Below are positions 12,089 through 23,731 of a stretch of DNA of 64,000 bases, one piece after another. Positions within the stretch are counted from its first letter, which is position 1. Every line of letters starts with the position of its first letter. The notes under the pieces are model-generated. The model saw only the letters and a program-made list of their open reading frames with translations, was not told the DNA's origin and ran no database searches. Both the position numbers and the translations under genes were made by a program. The DNA is taken from assembly GCA_963931865.1 (NCBI GenBank), contig OZ007516.1, positions 6,855,897 to 6,919,896 on the forward strand. The letters are read 5' to 3'. Origin of the DNA: Axinella damicornis (lineage: Eukaryota > Porifera > Demospongiae > Axinellida > Axinellidae).

Positions 12089-13788
12089 CTGATTGTCTCA
12101 CTGTGGTGTGCTGCCATCTGTAACAAGACTGGTACATGTAGTATTCTCCGTTTGTAGGTTGCTTTTGATTTCAGGATGTAACAAGAATAGTAATGTTTGA
12201 GGCTATAATGTGGTGTTGGTTGAACTTCATAAGTTATGTAAGCCTAACAGATAACCAATGCACATGGGTCATGCAGTTATAAAAATATATTTTCATGCTT
12301 GAATGAACCAAACATAATGTTTGCATGCAATGCACCAGCAAGAAGATAACATTACGGGTAGGTTTGTATTATACTTCAATCTTCAATCCCAGCTCTTTGT
12401 CAATTAAGTTCTCCACAGTTGAGTGAGTGCTACAGGTGTTCATTCTGGGACTTCTGTGGGTCGTCACTATACTTCAGAGTATTCCCTTATTGAGCAAGAC
12501 ATAACATCAAAAAAATGATGATTTGACGGACAATGCCATCAAGGTTGCTCAACAGAAACTAGTACAGGGATCAAAATTACACCCAGTCACCCATGCAGTC
12601 GTACAGGTCTCAAGGGTACTCTCGTCACTATTATGTACTATGTACATAGATGATCACACATGCATATTTTGGTTACAAGTTTTTGCATGGTGGTCGCATG
12701 GACGTACCCTTCACACAGTCACAAGTACATGTATTAGAAAAAGCATTACTTCTGCGCACAAGTTATTCCTTCACACAAAGCAAACTCTACACTTTAACTG
12801 CATGGGTAATCAGTGATCACATGATCAGCTGCGGCGACACGGCTAACAGGATGCCAACATTACTGTCATGCACTTGTGCATTGTCAGTTAGCATCTGCAA
12901 AACTCAGCAGTAGTTTGGCTTCAAAGTGCACTAGCTGCACTCGGCCAGATTTCTGTCAGCGGAAAAATAGTCCGTAAAAGTTTTAGTATGCCTGGCAATG
13001 ATGAATCCTGAAAGCACTGGTTTCCAGCTAACATAACTGTTTGGTCAATCATCAGTAAAATAAGAGGCCAACCTGTTAGGCTGGTGTTTTTTTCTATACA
13101 AGTTTTACACACTTGGTGTATGGATGAGGCCACCTAGCCATGAGGCTAATATGAAGGCTGCAGTCCAAGAAACCCCAAAATAATACAGGCTGGCTCTGTT
13201 ACACTATTACTGCCCACTTATCTTCGTTTTGTGTCAGTGTTGTACCCTCATGGAACTGCTTACCTACTGGCTTCTTTTACACCGGCCTTTCAACTCCTGT
13301 TACACAATCTGGGATGTTGAGCCTCTGTGTGTGCAGAACCTGGCCATGGGTTGCTGCATGGTGACCCCATTGCATGACCCTTGGTTCGATCATGACACCC
13401 AGTTCCAAGTTCCACTGCCTTGTCAGCTGAGCAAGGAAGGTAGCAAGTTGACAGCCATGTGTGTCAACATCAAAGGGTATACCCAATTATAACTCCCTCG
13501 CCCTAAAACCAGCAGCCTCTGTGATGGTGTAAGGCACAACTGTAGACCAATGCTTTGGCAGATAAATTGGGCTATGTATGGCACTAGCTGCCTGGTTTTC
13601 AAAAATGGTGCCAAATGCGTTGCCTCAAGGCATACTTTAATTACCATCAGATTCTGGGTTTCGAGGTCAAAGGTCACAACCCCCAAAGCAGGCTGCTGCC
13701 CAACTCTCAAAAGCGGTACAATAATATTATTTGCCTCGAGACATTGGAGCAAGAACACCGGCTGGAAAAGCTGATTGATGCACAGCCT
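12089..13788. other. Intergenic sequence downstream of MARS1; no gene supported
   Basis: About 1.7 kb of mixed-composition sequence. Open frames here (for example 13423-13758 minus, 13229-13492 plus) have no recognisable motif, lack coherent splice structure and overlap each other on both strands. I see only scattered short repeat words such as AGGTCAAAGGTCA near 13660. Confidence 0.5.
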
Positions 13789-13789
13789 A

Positions 13790-13871
13790 TAGTCTCGTTC
13801 CCAGACTGTTTATCCAGCGCGATACTAAAAGCGATCCGTGCTGGGGTTGGTTGGGTCTGGGACCGAGACTA
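13790..13871. mobile_element. Foldback MITE (TAGTCTCGTTCCCAGA...TCTGGGACCGAGACTA)
   Basis: Terminal inverted repeats flank AAAAGCGATCCGTGCTGGGG. Sister copies with the same interior lie at 43761-43834 and, related, 48790-48890. This is the TAGTCTCG subfamily. Confidence 0.85.
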
Positions 13872-13888
13872 TGCACAGCCATGCAGTT

Positions 13889-14165
13889 ACAGCGGTTTGC
13901 ACCAAACTTGCAATTTTGGAAGCCGTCATCCGTCTAAGTGCGCATGCGCACATTTCACAACAAATTCATTTAGCCCGGAATATGGCCGGTATGTCGTATG
14001 AGCCTTGTAGGACTAGCGACGTCGTATGAGCCTCGCTGTAAGCGCTAGTCCTACAAGGCTCATACGACGTACCGGCCATATTTCGGAATTTGTGGTGAAA
14101 TGTGCGCATGCGCACTTAGACGGATGACGACTTCCAAAATTGCAAGTTTGATGCAAACCGCTGTA
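13889..14165. mobile_element. Long inverted repeat (foldback element), arms about 125 bp
   Basis: The left arm begins ACAGCGGTTTGCACCAAACT and the right arm ends with its complement GCAAACCGCTGT. Both arms contain AAGTGCGCATGCGCAC and GCCTTGTAGGACTAGCG. The loop is under 30 bp. It is placed between a TAGTCTCG MITE and a CACTCCTGGTAG element, so three unrelated foldback types are packed within 1.1 kb. Confidence 0.85.
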
Positions 14166-14246
14166 GTGTCTGTGGATTCAATCTTTACGTCACCAACTTC
14201 AACACACATAATATAATAATCTATTATTACCAACGAGGGGCAACCG

Positions 14247-14868
14247 CACTCCTGGTAGGCGAGGTTAAACGGTAGCACAAGCTAAGTGTGACAGTTCGTT
14301 CCAGTTATCACACATCACTTGAGTACCATGATAGCTATAGTCTGTATGGGAAGATCAGAAATTATTTAGAGTGCTCTCAAGTACCGAATAAAACCATTCA
14401 TAGCCGCGTTGCAACCCTTGTCGCGACTCGCCGTAGCGCACGCAAGCAATTCGTTCCAATTAACGCACATGCCACGTGGCAACCAGTCGATCGCGAGCAA
14501 TGGCGACCAAAAGGAAGACAAGACATCATTACAGCACTCACAACTTAGCCAGCACGGTGAGTTTCGGCATGTAAGCGTCGGTGAACGACAGCGATCACGG
14601 CCGTGTGGTCAGAATCTTCGTGTGCTTTCCTAAGAACGGTACTGCCACCGGAAGTCGGAGAGAGCGCTCGTCCACGGCGAAACAAAAGCGCTCATATCTC
14701 CACCACCAAGGTGAGTTTCAGCACCAAAATTGTACGGTTGGGACAGTGCATGATAGCGATCATGAAGGTGTAGTCAGAATCTTCGTACGCCATTCCTATC
14801 ACTCGAACGAATTATTTACATTATATTATATTACATTACGCGGCACAATTTTCTCTATACCAGGAGTG
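14247..14868. mobile_element. Nonautonomous element, CACTCCTGGTAG ends, inverted relative to 3850-4322
   Basis: Starts CACTCCTGGTAGGCGAGG and ends CTATACCAGGAGTG. The right part is the reverse complement of the left part of the 3850 copy (GCGGCACAATTT versus AAATTGTGCCGC). It is the longest copy of this family in the window. Confidence 0.8.
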
Positions 14869-15080
14869 TAATGTGCAGAGACTGTCTCTATCACATGTAC
14901 ATCTACAGTCAGACAAAAAACTGACAGGCACATCAATTCTATACGGATTAGCATATGTACAGAGCCCACCAAACGGTAGGCGGGAAACAACAGTGGAAGT
15001 GCTGGTATCATATCTATGACATAAAAAGGTGGGGATGTTTCTTAATGCCCCGCTACAAGCTTACAACAATTATTAAACAA

Positions 15081-18079
15081 TCAATTTTGGTTGAAGTGTC
15101 CCTGGACATGGCGTTCATAGTCTGCCTGAGCAATGCGAGCAGGAAACTTCGTGTCACAGACGGGACAGGTTCGCATGCCTTCTTCCTTGGCTTTGCCAGT
15201 TGCTCGTGTTGCATCAATTTGCCTCCGCAGCTGATGAACAGTCCTCTCCAGCTTCCCCTTCTCCTCCTGCAAGTGCTGCAGGTCTCCCACGAGCCTGGCC
15301 TTCTCCTCCCGTACAGCTGACACCTCTGCCACCTTCTCATCCAGCGCTATCTGCTGATGCTCCAGAGTATCGTTCTTCTCATGTAGCTTGCGATCATGTT
15401 TGTCCTGAGGAGGAAAGCACATTCACGTACATGTAAGTTACTGGCAACAAGGTAAAGTTAGCTACATCAATTCAAAATCAATGACAGGAAGCGATGAATA
15501 TAGCCAAACCCCACCTCCAGATCCTCATAGTCCCTCTGCAGTTGACCCAGCTTCTGCTCCAGTTCCACGATCCTCTCCTGCTGCTGCTTGCACTCCTCTT
15601 GCCGAGCAGTCAGCTCCTCCACTGCAATAGCACAGCTCTGCTCCACCTCCTCTTGGCCCTCCTCCAACTCACGCACACGCTGGCGCAGTGCTCCCACCTC
15701 GTCTCCCACTTCCCCACCACCACCTTTCTTCAGCTGACGCTGTAGTTCCACGCATTCAGAGGCCTTTGCTTCAAACTCCTTCCTGCACTGCTCAACACGA
15801 GCCACCAGTTCATTGTTCTTCCCCACAAGAACTTGATTGGTTTCCTGTGCACGCTGAAGCTGTCCATTCACACGGACATAATACCCCTCCATGTTTTCGT
15901 ATGCCTGCTGCAGTGCCTCATGCACAGATCGATCAACCACATTCGCAGGGAGTTGGTGTTCATCAGGAAGATTCCTGGCCCCCACAAGTTCAACAACATT
16001 TTCCTGAGCAGCACACAGGTCTTGCTGTACTTTCTCCAGCTGTGTCTGGTGCTCAGCTGCAGAGCTCTGAAGATCTGACACGACCACACGTTGTTCCCCT
16101 AGCTGCTGTGTGACCTGATGCAGCTCCTCATTCAGCCGTTCAATGTCATCATTCCTCGCACTTGCTAGCTGTTCCAAGTCCTCTACCTGGGCTTCTCGAA
16201 TCTTGAGCTGCCTTCTTGTATCCTCCAGCTCCTGACCGACTGCACCAAGCTCATCCTGTTGCTCTTTGATTCGTTGCTGAAGCACTAACAACTGGCCCTC
16301 ACTGTCCGACCTGGCTGCCAAGAGCTCGTGGTTCTGCGCCCTCTCACGATCCAGCTTCTCCATCAGCCGCTGCTCCGATTCCCGCACCACCTGCAGCTGG
16401 TGTTCCAGCTGCACATTCCTCTCCCCCCTCTCCTTCACCACATCTTCCAGGGAAACCTTCTCCTTCTCGCTCTCCTGCAGTTGTTGTTCTAGCTGTACAA
16501 TTCTCCCCTCGCTTTCCTTCACCACACCTTCCAGAGTAACCCTCTCCTTCTCCTTCTCCTCTAGCTTCCCAGCCAATGTCTCACGCACGCCCTCTGTCTC
16601 GGACAGTGTTGCACGTACAGATGTCAGTTCGCCCTGAATGACCTCATAGTTCTGTTTCAGCTGCTCCACCTCAATGCTACTCTTACGTTGAAGCACCATC
16701 ATGCTAGTGAGGCCCTCGTCAGCCACTTCAACAAGTTCCATGTCCTCCAGTTGCCCCAGATCTGCCGATGAAGTGAACTGGAAGGGAGGACTTGCTCCGC
16801 GCACTGTACCCTGGAGGGGGGAGCAATGTTCAACTATAGCGTTACCGATCTGAGTAGGTAGATGTATACAGAAGACAATGTGTGCTTATCAATATGCCCA
16901 CACCCACTCTCAGGGTAAATCTGTTTATCTGAGACACTAATACTCCATGGTTAGTCAAGCCTCCAGCTCGGCCAGTGTTTTGACTTATTTGCGGTTGGGC
17001 CCCACCTCCCTACGTACACCTGACATCATTCATGTGGCGAATGATACCAGACCTTCCTAGTTCCTCAACCAGCTTGCACGTGAAAGATACGTAATCATGA
17101 GTGACACTGTGACATTCTACACAAACACCCCAGTTTTCCACTTCTTGCTCAAGCAGGCCTATTATCCCAAACTAGTACTGGCTCTCTTCGGTAAATCAAG
17201 GCAACAATCACTTGTAGTATCCCAACACAAAATTTGTAGCTTGTAACCATGGAAACTAATTTTTGTGTAGCCGAAGTCATTGAATATGAAAGTGAAACAG
17301 CAAGATAACTAACGTTCATACAGCAACAGTCAGTGCATGTGCACCCAGGTGACCTCAAGTACAGAAGTTGCTATTGATCAGCAGGAAGTACATGCGTGAA
17401 GTATACGTAGTGGACACACATGCTCATTCCGCACCTGCCCTGGGGCCCTAAAGCCAAACTTCCTAACTGCATGCTGCCAGACGTGACGATAATAGAGAGG
17501 CATAACCTTGAAATTTCATGACGTAATGAGAACACTCTAGCATCGTCCTACTACAATGGCTATGTACTGTGTATCGGCAAAGGGCCGGTTGCGCGTGGGT
17601 GTGGATGGTTAATTAGTCTCGCCATTGTCTATGGGCGCGTGGGCAGATCTGGGTGTCTGGCCACGCGATCGAGACTAGTGCAGTGGACGTGGAGAGTCTG
17701 TGGACGAAACTAGCCTAAAACGCTGATGTTAGTAGCGCGCTCTCACATGTCTCACCTCACGTGTTACATAGCAAAGCTGGTAAAAATGGCCGTCTTCCGG
17801 AGGAAGGCGGCGTCCAGCAAATGTCACGGCGGCCTGCGTACCCTCCTCGGCGGCCAGCGCCCACTCAAACGTGTAGTAGTCCCTGCTGGAGCTCCATCCC
17901 ACCCGAAACAGTCCGACCCAGTCCCTGGAGGAGGTCTTTAGCTCGGCGTCCCTCTGGTAGCCCACGCGGAGATCCTGCTGCGGCGAATAGCTGCGCTGTA
18001 CGTTCAGAAATACGACCAAATCTCGCTTTTGACTCATCGCATCCGTAATGTAGCACTGATTTTCCCTCGGATTTTCCAC
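15081..18079 (-). CDS. TAX1BP1/CALCOCO2-type selective autophagy receptor (SKICH, coiled coil, C-terminal zinc finger)
   Basis: Three exons read from 18079-17756, 16810-15515 and 15404-15081, all phase 0, giving about 647 residues. Exon 1 encodes a SKICH domain: RDWVGLFRVGWSSSRDYYTF is nearly the family signature, and the domain closes in exon 2 with VRGASPPFQF. Then comes a stretch EDMELVEVADEG at the place where NDP52 and TAX1BP1 carry their noncanonical LC3-binding motif. Exon 2 continues with over 380 residues of Glu/Gln/Leu-rich coiled coil. Exon 3 ends with a C2H2 zinc finger, CPVCDTKF...YERHVQGHFNQN, very like the ubiquitin-binding finger of TAX1BP1. In the family, such proteins link ubiquitinated cargo to ATG8 proteins; here this is inferred from architecture. 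The start at 18079 gives 12-15 residues before SKICH; the ATG 14 codons further in is an alternative. It is divergent from the WD40 gene with 153 bp between starts. Confidence 0.92.
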
Positions 18080-18232
18080 AACGCTGTCAACAAACCGACT
18101 CTCACTCTTAGTTGCGACAGCGTTTTATATGTTTTGTTGTTGACGTTGGGGTCACCTGACTGCATATCATTGCTATTCATAGTACAGATTACGTCACCAT
18201 CGCATCTCAGCTATTAGCTGCAACGCAGCCAG
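18080..18232. promoter_or_regulatory. Bidirectional promoter interval between the autophagy receptor and WDSUB1-like gene
   Basis: The two start codons are 153 bp apart on opposite strands. The interval contains GATTACGTCACC near 18188 (a TTACGTCA CRE/ATF-like site) and GTTGACGTTGGGGTCACC near 18140. Shared regulation is inferred from spacing only. Confidence 0.55.
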
Positions 18233-21200
18233 ATGAATACGGAGGACCAGGAGGCGGCCACGTCTGCTACCTTGCTGCGGGACCTACGTGGCCACTCTGG
18301 AGATGTAAACTGTTGCTGCTGGTCGCCTGTAGACCAAACACTTTGCTCCTGCGGTGGGGAGGGGGCGCTGCGCCTCTGGACTGTGCCTGCAGGGAAAGAG
18401 CTGAAGAAATTGGTTGCTCATCGCTTCTATGTGAACGCCTGTGCTTACAGCCCAGCAGGCGACCTTCTTGCCACTGCCTCCACTGATACCACAGTCAAAC
18501 TCTGGTCTACTTCGTCTTGGAGTGTAGTGGGTGGGCTTTATTCTGAACTGGGCGGGGCTTGGGAGCTAATATATTATGCTATTGCAAATGCCCCTCTTCC
18601 CCCACATACATGTAGGTGAGCTGCACGGCCATGAGGGTGCAGTGCGGTGGTGCTGCTTCTCCCTGGACGGATGTCTGCTGGCAACCGCCTCATCAGACGA
18701 CAGTGCCCGAGTGTGGGAGGTGGGGTCACTCCAGAGCGTGGCCACCCTCACTGGACACACTGGAAGGTGAGCACCAGTTGATCCTATCAATCCTCCAGCA
18801 CAGCAGTGCATTATAGGGCTAACTTCGTGCGCTCAGGCATTATAGTAACGATCTCAGGCAGGATAGTGCACTCACCTTTGGTTTGTGCATTATACCACCA
18901 TCAAACATTATTGCCACACATTAAACCCTCAGTTGGTGCTTATATGGGAGTCCACAACGGCAAACCAGCATCATTGGTTGGATGATCACGCTCTCAGGCA
19001 TACTTAGATGTGTAAACGCAGCTCCTATGCAGTCAGATCTCATGCCATGGCAACAGACATCTCTCCTGATATTAGTGTAGGAATCGGATGACCACAATAT
19101 TTTGTGCACCCCTTCCTCCCATCTATGCAGTGTGACATGCTGCGCGTTTGCCCCATCCGGCTGGATGCTGGTGACCAGTGGCACCAGTGGAGAGCTGATC
19201 CTCTATGATGTGTTTGCCCAGCGGAACATCGGGAGGGTGATGGCGCATGACCTGGGAGTGAACTCCATGCACATTGCTCCCCCGTCTGCAGAGTGGGGGG
19301 AGGATGTGGTGATGCTAGCAACGGCTGGGAACGACAACTGTGTGCGGCTGTGGAAGATGCAACTTGGTGAAAGGAATGGTGAGGACGTGCACACCTGATG
19401 TGAATGTTCATATTTACTGTTGTTTTGTTTGCACATTGATACACACTAGTGTCTGTGGCTGTGCATCAGCTTGCAGAGCTCTCACTCCACTCTGGACCAG
19501 TGTACAGTTGTGCCTTTCACCCTTCACGGAGGCTACTGGTTTCAGGGTGAGGGAGTTGGGTACCATTTGATGTTGGTGTTGGCATGGCTGTCAACCAGCT
19601 GCCTTTCCCATTCAGCTCAGCTGACAAGGCAGTGATACTGTGGAATCTGGTGAGTTCAGAGTATGCTGCACCTGCACTCTGTTTCCATGGTGATCCAAGG
19701 GTCAATGAGGTCAGGTCAAAGGTTCATTGCATTCATGTGTTGATGTTTTTTTTCCCTGGTCAGGATTCATGGAAACCTGTGCAGGTTCTGAACAGCCACA
19801 GCAGGTGAGGATGCATCCAGGTGGTGTGTATCAGGAGGTGAAAAGGAACTTACAATTCCGTAACAAAATTGAGTTTTGCATGAAGGATTGCATCCTGGAT
19901 CATGTTACTACCAATGCTGTGTGCTGAAATAGGCCGTTGCCAGGCAACATGGAACAATTTTGGCATTCTTTGTTTCTGTGCTCAAAGTTGCAGAGATGCC
20001 AAGTGTTTTCCCAAAGTGGGCAGGAAAGAGGGGGAGGATCCCCCAAAATATGACCAGATCATAGAACTTAATGCAATACAATGACCACATCAAAGGATAT
20101 TACACCAGGGCACTTGGATACCCTCCTTTGGGGGAAACAACTGTGGGTCCTCTCAGAACATGAACTACATGTCTCCCACACAGGTATGTGACCCACTGCA
20201 GTTTCTCTCCTGATGGGAGTTACCTTGCCACGGCCTCCAACGACAAGATTGTCAAACTGTGGCAACTGCAGGCTGGAGACACTGAATGTGAGACAATGTA
20301 GCCTCGTTGCCAGGCCCCTGCCCAGCTTTTTGTCGCTTGTACTGTAAGCAGCGGAAAGCTGGGAGGAGCCTAGGAATGAGGCTAGAGACATTGGATGCTC
20401 TTGTGTACAGCCCTTGTACTGGCCCCTCCCACTACCTGTAGCTGCTGGTGATGTGGAACAAAGTACATCAGATGCAACCTCTGGAAAGAAAGAAACCTCT
20501 GGAAAGAAAGAAGACAGTAGCCTTATAGCTGTGAGTCCACACCACTACCCATGTGCCCACAACGGACACTCACAGTCCAACAGCTCTGCAGTGTTTATCT
20601 TCTTCTTTGTCCCACGTAGCAAGCCAGATGGTCAGTGGATGGGGTGTGTGCCTGGCTGCAGTCCCTATCGGAACAGCAAGACTCGGGACAGCCATCCCAC
20701 ACTGACGATATCCGGGCAGGTGAGCTAGCTACCTACCACTGGACACTATCAGATCAGAGGAGGCAGGACATGACGTCACAGTGTGGCAAAATCACCTGGT
20801 TAATAATTATCGTTCCTAGCATTCAGATACTCAAGCCATAACAGTTGACTAGCTACACCAAAGCACTAGATATGTAAATGCTCTACTGAGTATCATGTGC
20901 TACGACTCCGAAATTCACTGAACTGAAGTTGCCCCAACTAAATCCACTTTGCAGTACAAATGCACAGCCTGTACGTAAACTATTATTAGTACATCATGTG
21001 GTCACGTCCTGCCTCCTCCGGCCTCTGGGACACTACTTCAGTGACGATTGTGATCAGGTCTACCTGTCCATCACTTGCTCAGCACAGAGAATAGCAGGAG
21101 CGTTGCGGACAGTTACTCTCAACCCTGACCAACGGGGAGGTATGTGAGGACTCAAAAAAATGCATAGCTGTATAAAACACCTGCTGATTCACTGTGATAT

Positions 21201-21914
21201 CACACACACAAGGCTGTCACATGACCAATTAACAGTCACAGGTTCAATTAGGATACAACACATTGTCACAATGCTGATACCTGTCAGGCTGTCAGTCATC
21301 ACTGCACATGCACAACCAATACACACGTATACACACACCTCAGTGGGGGAACTCTGTTGTGCTATTACACAAGAGGTCATGAGGGACCCAGTGGTTGCAC
21401 AAGGTATGGTACCTCTCATGTACATGTACATGAATTTTCCTTCCCGGAATGGTGACCTCAACATTGTATTCAAACATGGCATTCAGTTCATTAAGATTTG
21501 ATAACCCAGGAATGCCAGCATCCCCAATACAGGTTTTCATACAGGTCCTGGGGCCCATTAAGGTTAGGAGAAGACATCATCACTGAGTTAGGCATTGCTC
21601 AAACTTGTTTTTCTGGAAGGGGAAAGGGCGAATTAATTAAGGCAAAGGGCGAATTAATTAAGGCAAACCACCCTTTCACAGAAAACCAAGGGCTTTACTG
21701 AAATTTGAACCAAGGACAGAGCTGGAGTTGAGCACACAACTCTCCACACACACACACACACACAGATGGCTATACATACGAGCGTTCTGCCATTACAGGG
21801 TGGCTGAGCAAGGGACGACGTACCAGCCCTGTCACCAACCTTCCACTCCCCACCACACTCCTCATCCCCAACAGACTCGTGAAAACACTCATTGACAAAC
21901 AGAACAAGAGTTGA
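18233..21914 (+). CDS. WDSUB1: WD repeat, SAM and U-box protein (WDSUB1-like, predicted E3 ubiquitin ligase)
   Basis: Exons: 18233-18530, 18616-18766, 19131-19366, 19450-19546, 19616-19649, 19764-19804, 20184-20287, 20442-20530, 20620-20719, probably 20990-21057 and 21098-21139, then 21344-21403 and 21766-21914. WD40 blades appear in order, with hallmarks such as [44 protein letters not shown] and [16 protein letters not shown] Ser/Lys linker ([12 protein letters not shown]) precedes a SAM start ([14 protein letters not shown]) continuing in [11 protein letters not shown]. The U-box follows: [20 protein letters not shown], then [14 protein letters not shown]. This is the human WDSUB1 domain order. 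One short exon joining the SAM end to the U-box was not found. U-box proteins recruit E2 enzymes; the substrate is unknown. The final exon's acceptor lies directly behind a CA microsatellite. Confidence 0.88.
20299..20384. mobile_element. Foldback MITE in a WDSUB1 intron
   Basis: TAGCCTCGTTGCCAGGCC...CTAGGAATGAGGCTA with inner CCCAGCTTTTTG/CGGAAAGCTGGG. It begins 12 bp after the donor at 20288. Confidence 0.8.
21745..21765 (+). repeat. CA microsatellite forming the 3' splice-site tract of the last WDSUB1 exon
   Basis: CTCCACACACACACACACAG directly precedes ATGGCTATACATAC, the start of the U-box exon. There is no conventional T-rich tract between the repeat and the AG. Confidence 0.75.
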
Positions 21915-21973
21915 ATATCTATATAATATTTATATAAATCTCTGCAGTGCGGGGTACAAGAGTGCTGATTGTG

Positions 21974-23629
21974 CTAGTCATGTTGCTGAGTCAGACAGTG
22001 TTCTATATGGATCAACACTGAATATTCGTTCTCATGTGCATGAAGTTGCTTCTGACAAACCGGACACTCGTATGTCTTGGCACTGCTGCCTTTCAGCCGA
22101 CTTGCAATCTCCTGCACCCTCCCCTCAGATAGGGCACCAGATTCTCTAGCCACGCCTTCAGGGGCCTTATCAGGTGGGGGGAGGGGTTCGGTAGGTGGAG
22201 GGAGGGGCCGGGAAGGTGGCCACTTAGTATGGACATTCACTGCATGTTCTCTTGGCCTGTGGCCTTGCTTGTGGTGTCTCAATGGACCCTTTTCGTTCAA
22301 GTCTACAACTTGCTTCTCTTGCCTGTGCTTTTCTCGTGGTAGCTTAGGAGACTCAGTCAACTCAGTGCTCTTCCCCTTACTTCCCTCTGGAACCTTCTCT
22401 CCTTGTTTGCGTCTCCTGCGACGTTTCTCCAGCTCCTCCACCCTTTGCCTAAGCACAGCCCTCTCACCACTCACCTCCCTAACTCTTTCTTCACTCGCAT
22501 TCAATTGATCCAGTAGCTTGCGACAGTGCTGCGACACAGCCGCCAATTCCCTCTGCAGTTCTCCTCCAGTCACACGCAGGGAGAACTTCTCATCTGCAAT
22601 CTGTCTGTTCCGTTCTTGAAGCTGAGCCCTTGCAGCTTCAAGCTCCACGGTGATGCTCTCAAGCTCTAAGACCCTTCCCTGTATATTTTGTTTCTCAATC
22701 TTCTCAGCACTCAACTCCTTTCTAAGTGATAAATTCTCCTGCTGCAAGCATTCCATTCGATCATTAAGTTTTTTGATCTTGACCCATAGCTCTTTATTAC
22801 TCTGCTTCAGCCGCCAAGCATCCCTCTCACTGATGCCCTGGACTAGCACGGTACTATCTGACAGCTCCACACCTTTCAGGAACACCTCACCAGCCACTTC
22901 AGGCACATGTTCGTCACCGGGTGCAACCTGATGCAATTGAGAGTCACTCGGTTCAATCACCACTCCTGCTGCTTCTTGCCGCTGGGTAACTTGTTCAGGA
23001 CTGCAACTCTCAGTCTGAGTGCCTTCAGTCTTATCTTCAGTGCCAGTGAGGTGGTCACCAAGACTCTCACAGCTCAATGAGTTCACCCTACTTTCCTCGT
23101 CTGTTATGAGAACAAAGCTGGAGCTCCCACGATGAGCAGAGTTGGAACTCAGCAACAGAGGGGATTGTGCTCGCAGTTTGTCGATGATTACGTGATCCTC
23201 CAGGCTGTGGATAGTGATGCTGGGGAACTCGCTAGTGTCACTACAGATGGTTATTGACTCGCTGCTCCCTACCACCGTTCCCCACTGGCTAACGTACAAC
23301 AGACGGTAGGTTCTACCCGCCTCCCGAGGAAGAGTCAAAGATACTTTCCCAACTTTCCACACACCACCATCGCAGAGTTTGTGCTGGGATGGGTTCCCTA
23401 CGTATACACGCCGAGTACACTGCTCGACGTCGACACTGTCGATGTCCGCTTCCTCGACCAATCCTACCCAGTCGCGGGCATCCGCCTCATATCCCTCTGT
23501 TGGGTAACGGAAAGCAGCATGTATGTCTTCTGCCGCCAAATAGTAGGCAGTCAATCCCCTAAACTGCACTGGACGATACGCCGCCACGGTCTCTAGCTCT
23601 TCGCCGCTTGAATCTGCCATAATTTTCAC
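21974..23629 (-). CDS. Second CALCOCO-like protein (SKICH-like, coiled coil, zinc finger), single exon
   Basis: An uninterrupted 551-residue frame. Residues about 15-130 resemble a diverged SKICH domain: FRYPTEGYEADARDWVGLVE, then YRLLYVSQWGTVVGSSESI. A low-complexity acidic region follows, with DTSEFPSITI a possible LC3-interacting motif. A coiled coil runs from about 280 to 420, then a basic Pro-rich stretch (RPLPPPTEPLPPPD). The end is a C2HC finger, CPVCQKQLHAHEN...HIEHC. The architecture equals the gene at 15081-18079, but sequence similarity is low and there are no introns, so it is an old paralogue, possibly a retrocopy or a product of intron loss. The gene is tail-to-tail with WDSUB1, 59 bp apart. 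An in-frame ATG three codons later (23620) is an alternative start. Function as a cargo receptor is inferred. Confidence 0.85.
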   Translation of the reverse strand: MKIMADSSGEELETVAAYRPVQFRGLTAYYLAAEDIHAAFRYPTEGYEADARDWVGLVEEADIDSVDVEQCTRRVYVGNPSQHKLCDGGVWKVGKVSLTLPREAGRTYRLLYVSQWGTVVGSSESITICSDTSEFPSITIHSLEDHVIIDKLRAQSPLLLSSNSAHRGSSSFVLITDEESRVNSLSCESLGDHLTGTEDKTEGTQTESCSPEQVTQRQEAAGVVIEPSDSQLHQVAPGDEHVPEVAGEVFLKGVELSDSTVLVQGISERDAWRLKQSNKELWVKIKKLNDRMECLQQENLSLRKELSAEKIEKQNIQGRVLELESITVELEAARAQLQERNRQIADEKFSLRVTGGELQRELAAVSQHCRKLLDQLNASEERVREVSGERAVLRQRVEELEKRRRRRKQGEKVPEGSKGKSTELTESPKLPREKHRQEKQVVDLNEKGPLRHHKQGHRPREHAVNVHTKWPPSRPLPPPTEPLPPPDKAPEGVARESGALSEGRVQEIASRLKGSSAKTYECPVCQKQLHAHENEYSVLIHIEHCLTQQHD

Positions 23630-23686
23630 GTTTGTTTTGTTTTGGGGAATTCCCCGTGACCTAATTGTGACTCGTGCACGCGTACG

Positions 23687-23731
23687 TAGCCTCGTTCCCG
23701 GATTCCAGGCCCGAGCCTGGGAACGAGGCTA
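23687..23731. mobile_element. Foldback MITE near the start of the second CALCOCO-like gene
   Basis: TAGCCTCGTTCCCGG...CTGGGAACGAGGCTA, about 55 bp upstream of the start codon at 23629, so it may lie in the promoter or 5' UTR. Confidence 0.8.
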
